54,753 nucleotides of DNA from Kiritimatiellia bacterium (GCA_028708815.1 JAQVYB010000007.1:1-54753); one strand, 5' to 3'. Shown: positions 26,592 through 35,609, counted from the stretch's first letter. Program-made: numbers and translations. The notes: generated by a model from the sequence alone, not told the origin.

Positions 26592-27257
26592 CTATGCTTC
26601 CGCCTCGGACGACTCCTCCTCGGACCCGCCGGTATTCCGGAGGTCGGCTTCCACGCGCTCATAAGCGGCTTCCACGGAAAGACCGGCATCCAAATATTGC
26701 TTGAGAAGTGACGAGAGGCTTTCGCCCGAGTCATCGGCCAACTGCTGCAGTTCGCTGGGTGCGGAATTGGCGGCTTCCACACTTTCATCCACGACGCCTG
26801 CTTCCGCAGAGTCCAGTGCCGTCAGAGTGCCGGCCACCATCTGCGCACCGGAAACGCCGTGACCACCACCGCCACCAGCCCGCTCCTGCGCCCGTTGATA
26901 CGTTCCACTCACCGCCGAACTGTATTCCGGAAACGTCGCCTCATCCTCTCCTCCAACATCCTCCTGCAGCATGCGCTTCAGAAAGTCCGGGATATTCTCC
27001 ATTAGAGCGGTTGTGTCGCTTCCCGTGTCCGACGCCTCCTTGTAGGCATCCAGGAAGTCCACAACCTCCCGCTGTTCCGTCTCGTCCAGCTTGTTGTACT
27101 CGGCCAAAAACGTAGCCCGGTCACTCTGACTCATATGATCCGGCGCCATGCCCGGAGCCGCCTGCGGAGCACTTACCCCCTGAGCCGTACTGTTCAACAC
27201 CCCGGTTCCCAGTGATGTCATGAGGGATGTGCCTACTGTCTGTCCTATTTCCAGCAT
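26592..27257 (-). CDS. Hypothetical protein, 221 aa, paired with the EF-hand gene
   Basis: The start has a strong ribosome-binding site, GGAGGAAAT, upstream of the ATG. There is no signal peptide. A small, Ser/Thr/Gly-rich N-terminus is followed by an acidic helical segment (LDETEQREVVDFLDAYKEA), a Gly-rich linker (ERAGGGGGHGVSG) and a second helical segment ending in an acidic tail. The family is not recognised. The composition resembles small secretion-associated or flagellar accessory proteins, but that is only a resemblance. It is co-transcribed with the EF-hand protein and may be its binding partner. Confidence 0.65.
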   Translation of the reverse strand: MLEIGQTVGTSLMTSLGTGVLNSTAQGVSAPQAAPGMAPDHMSQSDRATFLAEYNKLDETEQREVVDFLDAYKEASDTGSDTTALMENIPDFLKRMLQEDVGGEDEATFPEYSSAVSGTYQRAQERAGGGGGHGVSGAQMVAGTLTALDSAEAGVVDESVEAANSAPSELQQLADDSGESLSSLLKQYLDAGLSVEAAYERVEADLRNTGGSEEESSEAEA

Positions 27258-27571
27258 ACTATATTTCCTCCTTGCCGGTCCCGGGCTCGTACGACGGAAC
27301 TCGACAGGAGGAACATCAGCAATTCCGATGCCGTAAACCGCGGTTTTTCATAGGAAACACAAGCTTTTTGCGTCGTTTTGGTTATGAACAAACAAAGGAA
27401 GAACCCTTGATAAGCATCGGACCCAGGACACCCCGTAACTTATCGTTTGTTTGTATTTATATTCCGACGGTGCCGGAAGTAGATCTGTTCACGGGCAAAG
27501 AGTGCACCCGACAGACGAAAAACCCCTGCTGATCTGCGGCATTTTCTGCATCATTCAACCCCGGCGCCGCT
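27258..27571. other. Intergenic region with a short perfect palindrome
   Basis: About 310 bp upstream of the 221-aa gene and downstream of the metallo-hydrolase gene. AAACCGCGGTTT (27335-27346) is a perfect 12-bp palindrome followed by a T run on the plus strand. Neither reported ORF here looks coding. Confidence 0.4.
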
Positions 27572-28402
27572 TCAGGTAAAATCAAACTGTGCGCCGGCGC
27601 CGCAAAGGCGAAACCCATTCCGGAATCGCTCGCGCAGCACACATTGAGCCGCCAAACCCGTACAGTGCCCCGGCGCCATACTCCGCACATCAAACGACAT
27701 CAACACATCTGCCGCCTGAACCACCAACTCCGCATCGGCATGCGCCAGATGCATCCCGCCGATTACGCAGGCGATGGATGTTTCTCCCGTAACAGCCCGA
27801 ACATGCCGCAGCGTGTTTTCCACCCCGCTGTGCGCGCAACCCAGCAGCACCACGAGCCCCTCGCCCGTTTCCATCCAAAGCGCCTGGTCGTCCGGCACCG
27901 CATCCGGCTCCATACCACCCGCATCCACAAAAAGCCCCGCATCGCCGGGCGCCCCCTGCTTCACCCGCGGAATGCTCCCGCTGATCCAAACGCCCGGAAT
28001 CACCTCCATCGGCGTTTCCGTGCGTACCACATTCGACGCGCGCGCTTTTACCGCCGCACGCACATCCGGCGGCATACCAATATCACGCACCACGCCCGCG
28101 CGCCGGCTGTAGTGCGCACCCTCCGCCGCCGGGTGCATAAAAAGGCCGGCCTGCGGCGCCTTCCCAAGCGCATTGGCCAGCCCACCGGTGTGGTCATAAT
28201 GCCCGTGACTCAGCACAATCGCTTCGATTCGCTCCCACGCCACGCCCAGCCTCTCGGCATTGTGCGACAACGCAAGCCCCTGACCGGCATCAAAAAGCAG
28301 GGCATGCCCCTCCCGCTCGATCAGCATCGAAAGCCCATGCTCACCCAAAAAACCGGGCATCAAAGCGGTATTCTCAACCAGGATACTCACGCGCGTGGTC
28401 AT
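27572..28402 (-). CDS. Metallo-beta-lactamase fold hydrolase (ORP-cluster type)
   Basis: 276 residues from the ATG at 28402 (MTTRVSILVENTA). The alternative ATG at 28444 adds 14 residues that do not resemble the family. The zinc-binding motif SHGHYDHTGG is at 65-74, followed by further His and Asp candidates (HPAAEGAH, GCAHSGVENTL, GGMHLAHAD) and a late PGHCTG. This subgroup (MJ0296/dihydropterin synthase-like) often sits beside NifX/ORP-like and Mrp genes in anaerobes, as here. It probably hydrolyses or binds a small cofactor-like ligand; the substrate is unknown. It overlaps or nearly abuts the NifX-like gene upstream. Confidence 0.85.
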   Translation of the reverse strand: MTTRVSILVENTALMPGFLGEHGLSMLIEREGHALLFDAGQGLALSHNAERLGVAWERIEAIVLSHGHYDHTGGLANALGKAPQAGLFMHPAAEGAHYSRRAGVVRDIGMPPDVRAAVKARASNVVRTETPMEVIPGVWISGSIPRVKQGAPGDAGLFVDAGGMEPDAVPDDQALWMETGEGLVVLLGCAHSGVENTLRHVRAVTGETSIACVIGGMHLAHADAELVVQAADVLMSFDVRSMAPGHCTGLAAQCVLRERFRNGFRLCGAGAQFDFT

Positions 28403-28427
28403 GGCGACTTTCTGCTGCGTCAACAAC

Positions 28428-28766
28428 TCAGTGATCACACACATTCTCGCCGCTTTGCAGCGACCCGTTCAACCACGAAAGCACCAGCGCTTCCGGCTCG
28501 CCCACCGGCGCTCCCACCACCACGCTAATCCCGTTCTGTTCAAATAACGCCTGTGCGCGCTGCCCCATGCCGCCCGCCAGGATCACATTCGCTCCCTGCT
28601 CATGCAGCCAGCGCGGCAAGACTCCCGGCTCGTGCGCAGGCGGCGTCAACATCGTAACGCCCTGCACGGACTTGCTTGTTTCATCCGCCTCGACCATTGC
28701 AAATTGCTCGCAATGACCAAAATGCATGCATAATTTTCCTTCCGCCAACGGAATGGCTACTTTCAT
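28428..28766 (-). CDS. NifX/ORP-like protein (dinitrogenase Fe-Mo cofactor biosynthesis family)
   Basis: 112 residues. The fold signature starts MKVAIPLAEGKLCMHFGHCEQF, continues with the FAMVEAD strand and ends with the segment VILAGGMGQRAQALFEQNGI. The HFGH motif near the N-terminus and two Cys (residues 13 and 19) are typical of ORP-type members that bind a metal-sulfur cluster. In Desulfovibrio the orange protein ORP is encoded with Mrp and MinD-like ATPases, the context seen here. A role in carrying or assembling a metal cluster is inferred from family and neighbours. No nitrogenase genes are present, so nitrogen fixation is not implied. Confidence 0.85.
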   Translation of the reverse strand: MKVAIPLAEGKLCMHFGHCEQFAMVEADETSKSVQGVTMLTPPAHEPGVLPRWLHEQGANVILAGGMGQRAQALFEQNGISVVVGAPVGEPEALVLSWLNGSLQSGENVCDH

Positions 28767-28832
28767 CCTTCTTCTCCTTCTTTTATCGTTCTCTTATCAT
28801 TCAAGCCGGAAACAGTCACCCCAACGGGTACG

Positions 28833-29711
28833 TCATTTCCCGCCATCGCGCACGGCAACCACCACCTCGGCAAACGCCTTCGTCGCCGGGGAATCCGGAT
28901 AACCCTCCACAAACGACTGCCCCTCATCGCCCGCCAGCACCACCCGCGGATCCATCGGAATGCGCCCCAGAAAAGATACGTTCATCTCCGACGCCAGCTT
29001 TTCTCCCCCGCCCCGCCGGAACACATCCGTCTCCTTGCCGCAGTGCGGACACACAAAACCGCTCATATTCTCCACAATACCCAACACCGGCACGCCCACC
29101 TGCCGACAGAAGTTCACCGAGCGCCGCACATCCGAAATCGCCACCTCCTGCGGCGTCGTCACAATCAGCGCCCCATCCAGCCCTTCAATCAACTGGCACA
29201 CCGACAGCGGTTCGTCGCCCGTGCCCGGCGGCGCGTCCACAATCAGATAATCCAACTCACCCCATTCCACATCCGTCAAAAACTGTTTGATCACATTCAT
29301 CTTCATCGGACCCCGCCAGATCACCGCCTGATCACGCCCCTCCAGCAGCAACCCCAGCGACATCACCTTCAAACTGCCCACCTCCAGCGGAAGAATCCCA
29401 TCCTCCCCGTTCACCGGGCGCTTCCCATACAGATTCAGCATCGTCGGAATGCTCGGGCCGTGAATATCCACATCCAACAATCCCACGCGATAGCCCTGTT
29501 GCGCCAGGGTCGCCGCCACATTCACCGATACCGTACTCTTGCCCACGCCTCCCTTGCCCGACATCACCAGATATTTTTTCTTAATCGCGCACATCCGCCG
29601 CGCCAGCGCCTGCCGCTCCTGCACCGCCTCCGCGGTCTCGCCTGGTTTCGCCTGCTTTGAAGCGCATGACTTCTCTTCACATGTCTCACACGTTTTTGCT
29701 TCATCACTCAT
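28833..29711 (-). CDS. Mrp/NBP35-family Fe-S carrier P-loop ATPase
   Basis: 292 residues. The N-terminus has clustered Cys (CETCEEKSC, residues 8-16), as in NBP35-type proteins. The deviant Walker [11 protein letters not shown] is at 51-60. [10 protein letters not shown] and DAPPGTGDE follow, and a C-terminal CPHCGKE holds the CxxC pair that bridges a dimer 4Fe-4S cluster. These proteins assemble or transfer Fe-S clusters in the cytoplasm. The start overlaps the upstream ATPase gene by 8 bp. It belongs to the ORP-type set with the two MinD-like ferredoxin ATPases. Confidence 0.92.
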   Translation of the reverse strand: MSDEAKTCETCEEKSCASKQAKPGETAEAVQERQALARRMCAIKKKYLVMSGKGGVGKSTVSVNVAATLAQQGYRVGLLDVDIHGPSIPTMLNLYGKRPVNGEDGILPLEVGSLKVMSLGLLLEGRDQAVIWRGPMKMNVIKQFLTDVEWGELDYLIVDAPPGTGDEPLSVCQLIEGLDGALIVTTPQEVAISDVRRSVNFCRQVGVPVLGIVENMSGFVCPHCGKETDVFRRGGGEKLASEMNVSFLGRIPMDPRVVLAGDEGQSFVEGYPDSPATKAFAEVVVAVRDGGK

Positions 29712-30585
29712 GGTTTATTTTCTCCCTGATTCGTTTCCAAAGTTCTTTTATTTCTTCCGCTGCGGCACCCTTCCCGTATTCCACCACGGAGAGCCCCTGC
29801 CGCTGCGCTTCGGTGAACGCGCCGTCATACGGAAGCCGTCCCGCCAAAAAAGCCCCGCGCTCCCGGGCCTCCTTCTCCAAACGAACGGCCAGGTCCGCAT
29901 TTAAATCATATTTATTCACCACCAGTGCCACCGGAATGTGAAAATGTTGCGCCAAGTCCAGCACGCGCGACAAATCATGCGCGCCCGAGAGCGTGGGTTC
30001 CGTGACGATCACGGCCAGGTCCGTCCCCGTCAACGACGCAATCACCGGGCAGCCAATCCCCGGCGGCCCGTCCACGAGCACCCAATCCGCCTGCCGCTCC
30101 TTCGCCAGCTCCACCGCCTGCTCCCGAACCAGAGCCACCAGACGTCCCGAATTTTCGCCGCCCGGAGTCAGACGGGCATGCGCCATCGGCCCACATCGCG
30201 TATCCGAAATAAACCACTCGCCACCCTCGCGCTCCGGAAAATCAATCGCCCCCACCGGACAGGCCGAAACGCAGACCCCGCAGCCCTCACAGCTCATATC
30301 CCGAACAAAACACGTCGCCCCATCCTCGGCCCTCCCGATGGCATCAAAACGACAGACCTCTTCGCACACGCCGCAGCCCGTACAGTCCGACACACGAATC
30401 CCCGCCTCGTGCCCACTGCGAAACACCTCGCGCCGCTTAATCTCCGGCTGCAAAATCAAATGCAGATCCGCCGCATCCACGTCGCAATCCGCCAGGACGC
30501 TCTTCCGGGCCAGGGCCGCAAACGAGGCCGTCACACTGGTTTTCCCTGTGCCTCCCTTGCCGCTTATAATGACAATCTGCTTCAT
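29704..30585 (-). CDS. MinD-like ATPase with two inserted 4Fe-4S motifs (ORP cluster)
   Basis: 293 residues. Walker [12 protein letters not shown] (7-17) is followed by [11 protein letters not shown]. Two ferredoxin motifs are inserted: C68, C71, C74, C78 ([11 protein letters not shown]) and C99, C102, C105, C109 ([12 protein letters not shown]). [10 protein letters not shown] and [12 protein letters not shown] follow. This architecture matches the paired ATPases of the ORP complex. Its partner is the next gene upstream, which has the same layout, and the two probably form a heterodimer. The stop overlaps the Mrp start, and the genes are in one operon. In Desulfovibrio the ORP complex has been linked to cell division; whether that holds here is unknown. 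Confidence 0.9.
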   Translation of the reverse strand: MKQIVIISGKGGTGKTSVTASFAALARKSVLADCDVDAADLHLILQPEIKRREVFRSGHEAGIRVSDCTGCGVCEEVCRFDAIGRAEDGATCFVRDMSCEGCGVCVSACPVGAIDFPEREGGEWFISDTRCGPMAHARLTPGGENSGRLVALVREQAVELAKERQADWVLVDGPPGIGCPVIASLTGTDLAVIVTEPTLSGAHDLSRVLDLAQHFHIPVALVVNKYDLNADLAVRLEKEARERGAFLAGRLPYDGAFTEAQRQGLSVVEYGKGAAAEEIKELWKRIREKINHE

Positions 30586-30643
30586 AACATTCTCAACTTT
30601 CTTCCAATCGAATGCCGGCGAAACCGCAGGCGTTCCCGCTCAA

Positions 30644-31516
30644 TCAGCGGCCAACCGCTTCACAGGCCGCAGACAGCGTCTCTTTCAACTGCTCCAGCGC
30701 CCGACGAAACGAAGGGACCGTATCGAGCGGCAGCTCGCCCCGTGAATAACTCTCCGCCACCGCCCGGTCATCCGGAATTTCCGCCAGCAACGCAAGGCCC
30801 TCCTCCCGACAATACCGCCGCACCGAATCATCCCCGCAGGCCCGATTCACCACCACGCCAAAGGGACGCCCCAGAGACCGCATCAATTCCACCGCCAACT
30901 TCAAATCGTTCAACCCAAAAGGCGTAGGCTCCGTGACCAGCAGCACATAATCGGCATCCTTCACCGTAGTCACCACCGCGCACGCTGTGCCCGGAGGCGC
31001 ATCAAGCAGCGCCAGGCCCGTGGGCTGTATTTTTTTCTTCACGGCCCGGATCAGCGGCGGGGCCATCGCCTCGCCGATATTCAAAAGCCCCTGCACAAAC
31101 GAAAGCCGTCCTGCTTTGCCGCATTCCACCACTCCCACCGCGCGAAACGCCTCGGTAATCGCGCCCGTCGGGCACGCCCGCAGACAGCCCCCGCATCCAT
31201 GACACAGCTCCGGAAAAACCACCGCCTTCTTCGGCACAACAATCGCGTGAAATTCGCACGCATCGCCGCACTTGCGGCACCCATCGCAAAGAGCCGGGTC
31301 CACCACCGGAATCAGAATCCCCGCCTCTTCCGTTTCTTCAATGGCCGGCTTCAAAAAAATATGGCCATTCGGCTCTTCCACATCGCAATCGAGATATTGA
31401 ACCGGCTCCTCCTGTTGCGCCTGGAGTACCGCCAAACTCACCGCCACCGTCGTTTTGCCGGTTCCACCCTTGCCACTCGCCACCGCAATACGAAACGCTC
31501 CATCGACTCTGCTCAT
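30644..31516 (-). CDS. MinD-like ATPase with two inserted 4Fe-4S motifs (second paralogue)
   Basis: 290 residues from the ATG at 31516. The listed start at 31585 adds 23 residues from the overlapping upstream gene and is unlikely. The ATG overlaps the DUF89 stop as ATGA. Walker [11 protein letters not shown] is at 14-23. The ferredoxin motifs are C77, C80, C83, C87 and C105, C108, C111, C115 (CHGCGGCLRACP). DAPPGTACAV and VTEPTPFGLNDL complete the MinD-like fold. It is paralogous to the next gene downstream (58-bp gap), and the two make the expected ORP-type pair. Confidence 0.9.
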   Translation of the reverse strand: MSRVDGAFRIAVASGKGGTGKTTVAVSLAVLQAQQEEPVQYLDCDVEEPNGHIFLKPAIEETEEAGILIPVVDPALCDGCRKCGDACEFHAIVVPKKAVVFPELCHGCGGCLRACPTGAITEAFRAVGVVECGKAGRLSFVQGLLNIGEAMAPPLIRAVKKKIQPTGLALLDAPPGTACAVVTTVKDADYVLLVTEPTPFGLNDLKLAVELMRSLGRPFGVVVNRACGDDSVRRYCREEGLALLAEIPDDRAVAESYSRGELPLDTVPSFRRALEQLKETLSAACEAVGR

Positions 31517-32370
31517 ACATCCTCTTCCCGGCGAATCACCAGGCAGCCCACCGGCGCCTTCGCCATTTCCGCCACCAGCGAACACTTCACAATAAATAAA
31601 AAGTAAATCGGCTTATTCACCCCCGACAGCGTTTCAAAATTGCCCTGCCCTTTCGATATCACCAGGTCCGCTTGATCCCAAAGCTGCATAAACTCATCCG
31701 AACAATCCTCCAGCACGGTGCCCGGCGCATCCGAGCCATTGTCCGTTACGCGCACCAGATCCGGCAATCCCGCCAAAACCGCATCCTCCATCGTCGCATC
31801 ATTGATCACCGGAACCCCGCGTACCACCAACGTGATCTTCTCCATCGGCAGCGCTTCGATCAGCAGACGATCCAGCACAATTTCCCCCGCATTATCCGCC
31901 AAATACAAAATCCGCTCCGCGCGCGATGCCGCCTCGAAAAACCCCTGCACATCCCCCCGCAGCGGTTGCGACCAGATACTGTTCAAATGCTCCGGCAACT
32001 CTTCCGCCGCAATCTGCGTCTTGGCTCCCGCGTCCAGCAAATTGCCGCCAATGGCCACGCGCACCGCCGCCGCCCGAACATCCGGCTGAAGCTTCAGCGC
32101 CTCGCGCATCACGGGCAGCATGTCCAACGCCGCACGGTTCATTTGATCCTTTACCGAAAAATAAGGATCCCGACTCCCCACCACGCCGCGAAGCATACGG
32201 TGCAGCCGCTGTGCAATCGCCGGCGGCGTACCCGCCCAATCCATCTCCGACAAATCCCGCAGCACCCGGCGCATCAAACTTTCCCGTTGCGCATCATCGC
32301 TCGTCACCAGCGAAATCGCCTCCAAAGACTGACGCACAAAACAAGGTATACAAGTCAATTCTGTTTTCAT
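31513..32370 (-). CDS. DUF89/ARMT1-like protein
   Basis: 285 residues. The ATG at 32370 is preceded by AGGAG with good spacing. The track start at 32421 lies in the REP-like array and adds 17 basic residues unrelated to the family. Features are the N-terminal CIPC pair (C7, C10) of bacterial and archaeal DUF89 proteins, YLADNAGEIVLDRLLIE with the DN-GE-D metal-binding motif, and ISKGQGNFETL near the C-terminus. The family includes metal-dependent phosphatases thought to act on damaged metabolites. The gene heads the transcript of the ORP ATPases (ATGA overlap), a common association in anaerobes. Confidence 0.88.
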   Translation of the reverse strand: MKTELTCIPCFVRQSLEAISLVTSDDAQRESLMRRVLRDLSEMDWAGTPPAIAQRLHRMLRGVVGSRDPYFSVKDQMNRAALDMLPVMREALKLQPDVRAAAVRVAIGGNLLDAGAKTQIAAEELPEHLNSIWSQPLRGDVQGFFEAASRAERILYLADNAGEIVLDRLLIEALPMEKITLVVRGVPVINDATMEDAVLAGLPDLVRVTDNGSDAPGTVLEDCSDEFMQLWDQADLVISKGQGNFETLSGVNKPIYFLFIVKCSLVAEMAKAPVGCLVIRREEDV

Positions 32371-32377
32371 CGATCTC

Positions 32378-32663
32378 CTGCGCCCCGCCGGGGCGCTTCT
32401 TTTTTTTCTCTTCCCGTGCATCCCGGGGCTTCACCCCGGGCTGCATTCCCTGCCCCCTCCGGGGGCGCTCCCGTCTTCATCCCCGGGCTGCATTCCCTGC
32501 CCCCTCCGGGCGCTCCCGTCTTCATCCCCGGGCTGCATTCCCTGCCCCCTCCGGGGGCGCTCCCGTCTTCATCCCCGGAGGGGATGAGGAGTTAAGCCCG
32601 GGGTGAAACCCCGGGAATCGTGTCCCTGAAAAAAAACAACCCGCGCCCCGGAGGGGCGCTGGA
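32378..32663. repeat. REP-like array, left copy
   Basis: GC-rich palindromic array. It starts with a GCGCCCC/GGGGCGC hairpin plus T run near 32378-32402, then CCCGGGG CTTCA CCCCGGG. Three tandem units of 47, 45 and 47 bp follow (32434-32572, each holding GCATTCCCTGCCCCCTCCGG). It ends with further inverted repeats, ATCCCC GGA GGGGAT, CCCGGGGTGAAACCCCGGG and CGCCCC GGA GGGGCG (32644-32660). The array is repeated in direct orientation at 33126-33366 on the other side of the RAYT gene. Such palindromic units are the expected substrates of RAYT enzymes. Confidence 0.9.
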
Positions 32664-32666
32664 ATC

Positions 32667-33113
32667 TCATTCCCCCAAATATTTCTCATCATATTTCAAC
32701 TCATGCGCATCCAAAAACGACTTGAACTCCTCCATAAACGATTTCGTACTGTGATGCTCGACCTGATTCCGAATATATTCCCTGACCTTTGGAACCATGG
32801 ACTGACTTACGCTGAAAGAGGCATATTTATTTTGCCACGAAAAATATCCCGTGATTTTTTTATTCTCATTGATCCATCGCGTACTCGCGCTCTTCATTTC
32901 CCACACCAAATCCGCTACGGATATACTCTGATGAATCATGACCAGAATGTGTACATGATCGAAAGCGCCCCCGATTTCAATCGATTGGCTGTTTTTCTCC
33001 CGAATGATTCCACCCAGGTAGGCATACAAATCATTCCGAATGATGGATGTGATCAAAGGCTCTCGGTTTTTTGTTGAAAAGATCATGTGATGAATATTTT
33101 TAATATAGCTCAT
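32667..33113 (-). CDS. REP-associated tyrosine transposase (RAYT, IS200-like Y1)
   Basis: 148 residues, complete. The HUH metal motif is FDHVHILV (H53, H55). The candidate catalytic tyrosine is Y113 in VREYIRNQVEHH. Length and motifs fit the Y1 HUH superfamily. It differs from ordinary IS200 TnpA in its setting: it has no IS200 ends of its own but lies between two directly repeated REP-like arrays, as known RAYTs do. It probably recognises and mobilises or maintains these palindromes. The stop lies 3 bp from the left array. It sits within the ORP-type cluster and appears to be an insertion there. Confidence 0.9.
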   Translation of the reverse strand: MSYIKNIHHMIFSTKNREPLITSIIRNDLYAYLGGIIREKNSQSIEIGGAFDHVHILVMIHQSISVADLVWEMKSASTRWINENKKITGYFSWQNKYASFSVSQSMVPKVREYIRNQVEHHSTKSFMEEFKSFLDAHELKYDEKYLGE

Positions 33114-33125
33114 AAATCGGTTGTT

Positions 33126-33366
33126 CCTGCACCCCTCCGGCGCGCTTCATTTTTTCTCTTCCCATGCATCCCGGGGCTTTCACCCCGGGCTATATTCCCT
33201 GCCCCCTCCGGGGGCGCTCCCGTCTTCATCCCCGGGCTGCATTCCCTGCCCCCTCCGGGGGCTCCCGTCTTCATCCCCGGAGGGGATGAGGAGTTAAGCC
33301 CGGGGTGAAACCCCGGGAATCGTGTCCCTGAAAAAAAACAACCCGCGCCCCGGAGGGGCGCTGGAA
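33126..33366. repeat. REP-like array, right copy
   Basis: A direct repeat of the left array with two tandem units (47 and 45 bp, 33183-33274) instead of three. The last 90 bp (from ATCCCC GGA GGGGAT to the CGCCCC GGA GGGGCG hairpin) are essentially identical to the left copy, while the opening hairpin (ACCCCTCCGGCGCGC) is degenerate. It ends 3 bp before the stop of the PLP-enzyme gene, the same position relative to a stop codon as the left array. Confidence 0.9.
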
Positions 33367-33369
33367 CCC

Positions 33370-34560
33370 TCATCCCTTCATTTTTTTCAACGCCTGATCT
33401 ACATCGGCCTGCAATTCCTCGATGGGCTCAATGCCAACCGACAGGCGTACCGTATTCGGGTTCACGCCAAATCCCGTTCGACGTTCCGGCGGCATATAGA
33501 GCATGGTGGTCAGGAAAGGAATGCAGATGAGTGATTCCGTGGACCCGAGGCTCACCGCATGATAAATCACCTGCAACGAGGAAATAAACCGCTTGGCATC
33601 CTCCTGTGTTGCCCCCACATCAAACGCCATCATGCCTCCAAATCCTTTGTGCATCTGGCGCACCGCAATCGCGTAATCCTCCGTTCCTTTCAATCCCGGA
33701 TAACGCACATTCGTGATCCCGGCGCAATCCGCCAGGTGCTCCGCCAGAACCTCCGCATTCGATGCCATGCGTGCCGCACGCAGCTCAAATGTTTTCAGCC
33801 CGCGTTCCAGCAGAAAGGCAGAGTACGCATCCAACGTGGTCCCGATGGCCTGCCGGGTAAACCAGAGCTTATCGTAATGCTCCGCCGATCCCACAATCGC
33901 ACCGGCCATGAGATCGTTATGCCCCCCCAACGCCTTGGTCGCACTATGCACCACCAAATCCGCACCCAGCGCAAGCGGATTCTGATGGTACGGCGTAGCG
34001 AATGTATTATCCACCACCACCATTGCACCCACTTCCCGGGCCATCTCCTTAATGGCCGCCACATCAATCACCTTGCACAACGGATTGCTCGGCGTTTCCA
34101 GAAAAATCAGTTGCGTGTTCGGTTTCAAGGCGCGACCCACGTCCTGCCAATTCGCCGCATCCAGCCACGTGATCTCCACCCCCAACCGCTCCAAAATAAG
34201 CGAAACCTTGTAGTTCGCTCCGTAAATATCGTGAAACATCACGACATGACCTCCCGCACGCAGATAGGTCAGATACACCATCGAACACGCCGCCATCCCG
34301 GACGTACACACCACGCAATCCTCCGCGCCTTCCATTTCCGCAATCGCACGCTCCACCGCACGAACCGTCGGATTATCATCCCGATGATACGTGTATCCAT
34401 CCACTTCCCCATCCGTGATTTTGCGCAATACCTCAAAATCAAGATACTCATAATTCACGGCATTCACGATCGGAGTGACCATCGGACGATTCCCGTAAGG
34501 CGTCAACGGATCGGACAGCTTCGGGCGGCTCCCGGCAGACTTTCTGTTTTTATGCGGCAT
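33370..34560 (-). CDS. PLP-dependent trans-sulfuration enzyme (Cys/Met metabolism family)
   Basis: 396 residues. Fold-type I hallmarks are YHRDDNPTVRAVERAIAEMEG near the N-terminus, ETPSNP (155-160), VVVDNTFATP (181-190) and the Schiff-base lysine in HSATKALGGH (K209). The C-terminal VRLSVGIEPIEELQADV is typical. The family contains cystathionine gamma-synthase, cystathionine beta- and gamma-lyases, methionine gamma-lyase and O-acetylhomoserine sulfhydrylase. Sequence alone does not settle which, so no symbol is given. It sits between the RAYT module and the radical SAM gene, and may be a passenger rather than part of the ORP set. Confidence 0.9.
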   Translation of the reverse strand: MPHKNRKSAGSRPKLSDPLTPYGNRPMVTPIVNAVNYEYLDFEVLRKITDGEVDGYTYHRDDNPTVRAVERAIAEMEGAEDCVVCTSGMAACSMVYLTYLRAGGHVVMFHDIYGANYKVSLILERLGVEITWLDAANWQDVGRALKPNTQLIFLETPSNPLCKVIDVAAIKEMAREVGAMVVVDNTFATPYHQNPLALGADLVVHSATKALGGHNDLMAGAIVGSAEHYDKLWFTRQAIGTTLDAYSAFLLERGLKTFELRAARMASNAEVLAEHLADCAGITNVRYPGLKGTEDYAIAVRQMHKGFGGMMAFDVGATQEDAKRFISSLQVIYHAVSLGSTESLICIPFLTTMLYMPPERRTGFGVNPNTVRLSVGIEPIEELQADVDQALKKMKG

Positions 34561-34621
34561 CGCTTTCCCTTTCCAAAATGCACAGGCCCAACCATTCAGG
34601 CCTTAAAAAAGGCCTCTTATA

Positions 34622-35551
34622 CTACGCCCGAACCAAAAAATAAACGTCCGCGTTACGATATTCTGTACGAATTTTCCCCGTACGCATCAATTCCCCGGTA
34701 TATTTGGCGATCTCATTCACATGCATCCCGAACACTTCGGCCATCTGACGAGCCGTACATGGACGCCTGCGGAGCAGATCCAGAATCGTATCCTGATTCA
34801 CCTTAAACGTACCTCCCGCATGAGCCGGGAAGGAGGCAATCACCGTCGCCTTCGGATGAAACAGCCGCGCGCATTGCTCCAGATGCTCCCGCGCAACAGG
34901 ACGAACCCCCGATTCCGCCGGTGGTCGAACCGCCGTATTCAACTGAATTTCATCCGGATAAATCGGCTCAATCAGCCGAGCGATTTTTTCCACATCAGCC
35001 AAGGCGGAATTCACCCCGTCGATCAGGAACACTTCCATCCATATGCGTCCCGCATACTCCTGCCGGAACGCCCGCATGCCCTCTATGCATTGCTCCAGAT
35101 TCAGCGATTCATGCGGACGGTTCACGCGCTGAAACGAATCATCGTCCCACGCACTCAGCGAAATCTTCACCACATCGGCCCGGGCAGCGGACGCACGCAC
35201 TTCGGGCCGGTACAGCAACGTCCCGTTCGTCAGCAAAACAGACGGCGTGGAAAACTGTTCTTTTATAAAGGATAAAATGTCTCCGAAAGACCCATGCAGC
35301 GTCGGCTCTCCCGAACCCGAAAGCGTGATGTAATCCGCCTCCCCGCCCGACGCCTGCCACGCCAGGAGTTCCTGCTTCACCTCCTCAATCGGAACATATT
35401 CCTTTTGTTCCAACGTCTTGCAGGTGGTACGACCCAACTGACAAAAAACGCAGTCTATCGTGCAGGTCTTCAGCACGCTCAGATCCACACCCAGCGAACG
35501 ACCAAACCGACGCGAGGGAACCGGCCCAAAAATATGACGATACTTATTCAT
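34622..35551 (-). CDS. Radical SAM protein with C-terminal winged-helix domain
   Basis: 309 residues from the ATG at 35551 (MNKYRHIFGPVPSRRFGRS). The track starts at a TTG six codons earlier. The 4Fe-4S motif CxxxCxxC is C30, C34, C37 (CTIDCVFCQ). LSGSGEPTLH is the SAM-binding GEP-like segment. The last 70 residues (DTILDLLRRRPCTARQMAEVF...) form a winged-helix-like domain. Members with the PVPSRRFGRSLGVD opening are common in anaerobes beside Mrp, NifX and DUF5320 genes. The reaction is unknown. The gene follows DUF5320 after a strong intercistronic hairpin. Confidence 0.88.
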   Translation of the reverse strand: MNKYRHIFGPVPSRRFGRSLGVDLSVLKTCTIDCVFCQLGRTTCKTLEQKEYVPIEEVKQELLAWQASGGEADYITLSGSGEPTLHGSFGDILSFIKEQFSTPSVLLTNGTLLYRPEVRASAARADVVKISLSAWDDDSFQRVNRPHESLNLEQCIEGMRAFRQEYAGRIWMEVFLIDGVNSALADVEKIARLIEPIYPDEIQLNTAVRPPAESGVRPVAREHLEQCARLFHPKATVIASFPAHAGGTFKVNQDTILDLLRRRPCTARQMAEVFGMHVNEIAKYTGELMRTGKIRTEYRNADVYFLVRA

Positions 35552-35569
35552 CCGAATCAAACACGACAA

Positions 35570-35593
35570 CGGGAGGCGATAAATCGCCTCCCG
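35570..35593. terminator. Strong intercistronic hairpin
   Basis: A 24-bp perfect inverted repeat with 11-bp arms (GGGAGGCGAT flanked by C, and its complement) and a 2-nt centre. It lies between the DUF5320 stop and the radical SAM start. No T run follows on the minus strand, so it may stabilise RNA or attenuate transcription rather than terminate it. Confidence 0.6.
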
Positions 35594-35609
35594 TCACCTT
35601 CCACTCTGC

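Noticed and set aside
32371-32421. Longer N-terminus of the DUF89 gene
   Set aside because: The extra 17 residues come from the REP-like array. The downstream ATG has a good ribosome-binding site and matches the family start.
32434-33274. CRISPR-like appearance of the tandem GC-rich units
   Set aside because: Units are nearly identical throughout with no unique spacers, contain REP-type palindromes and flank a RAYT gene.
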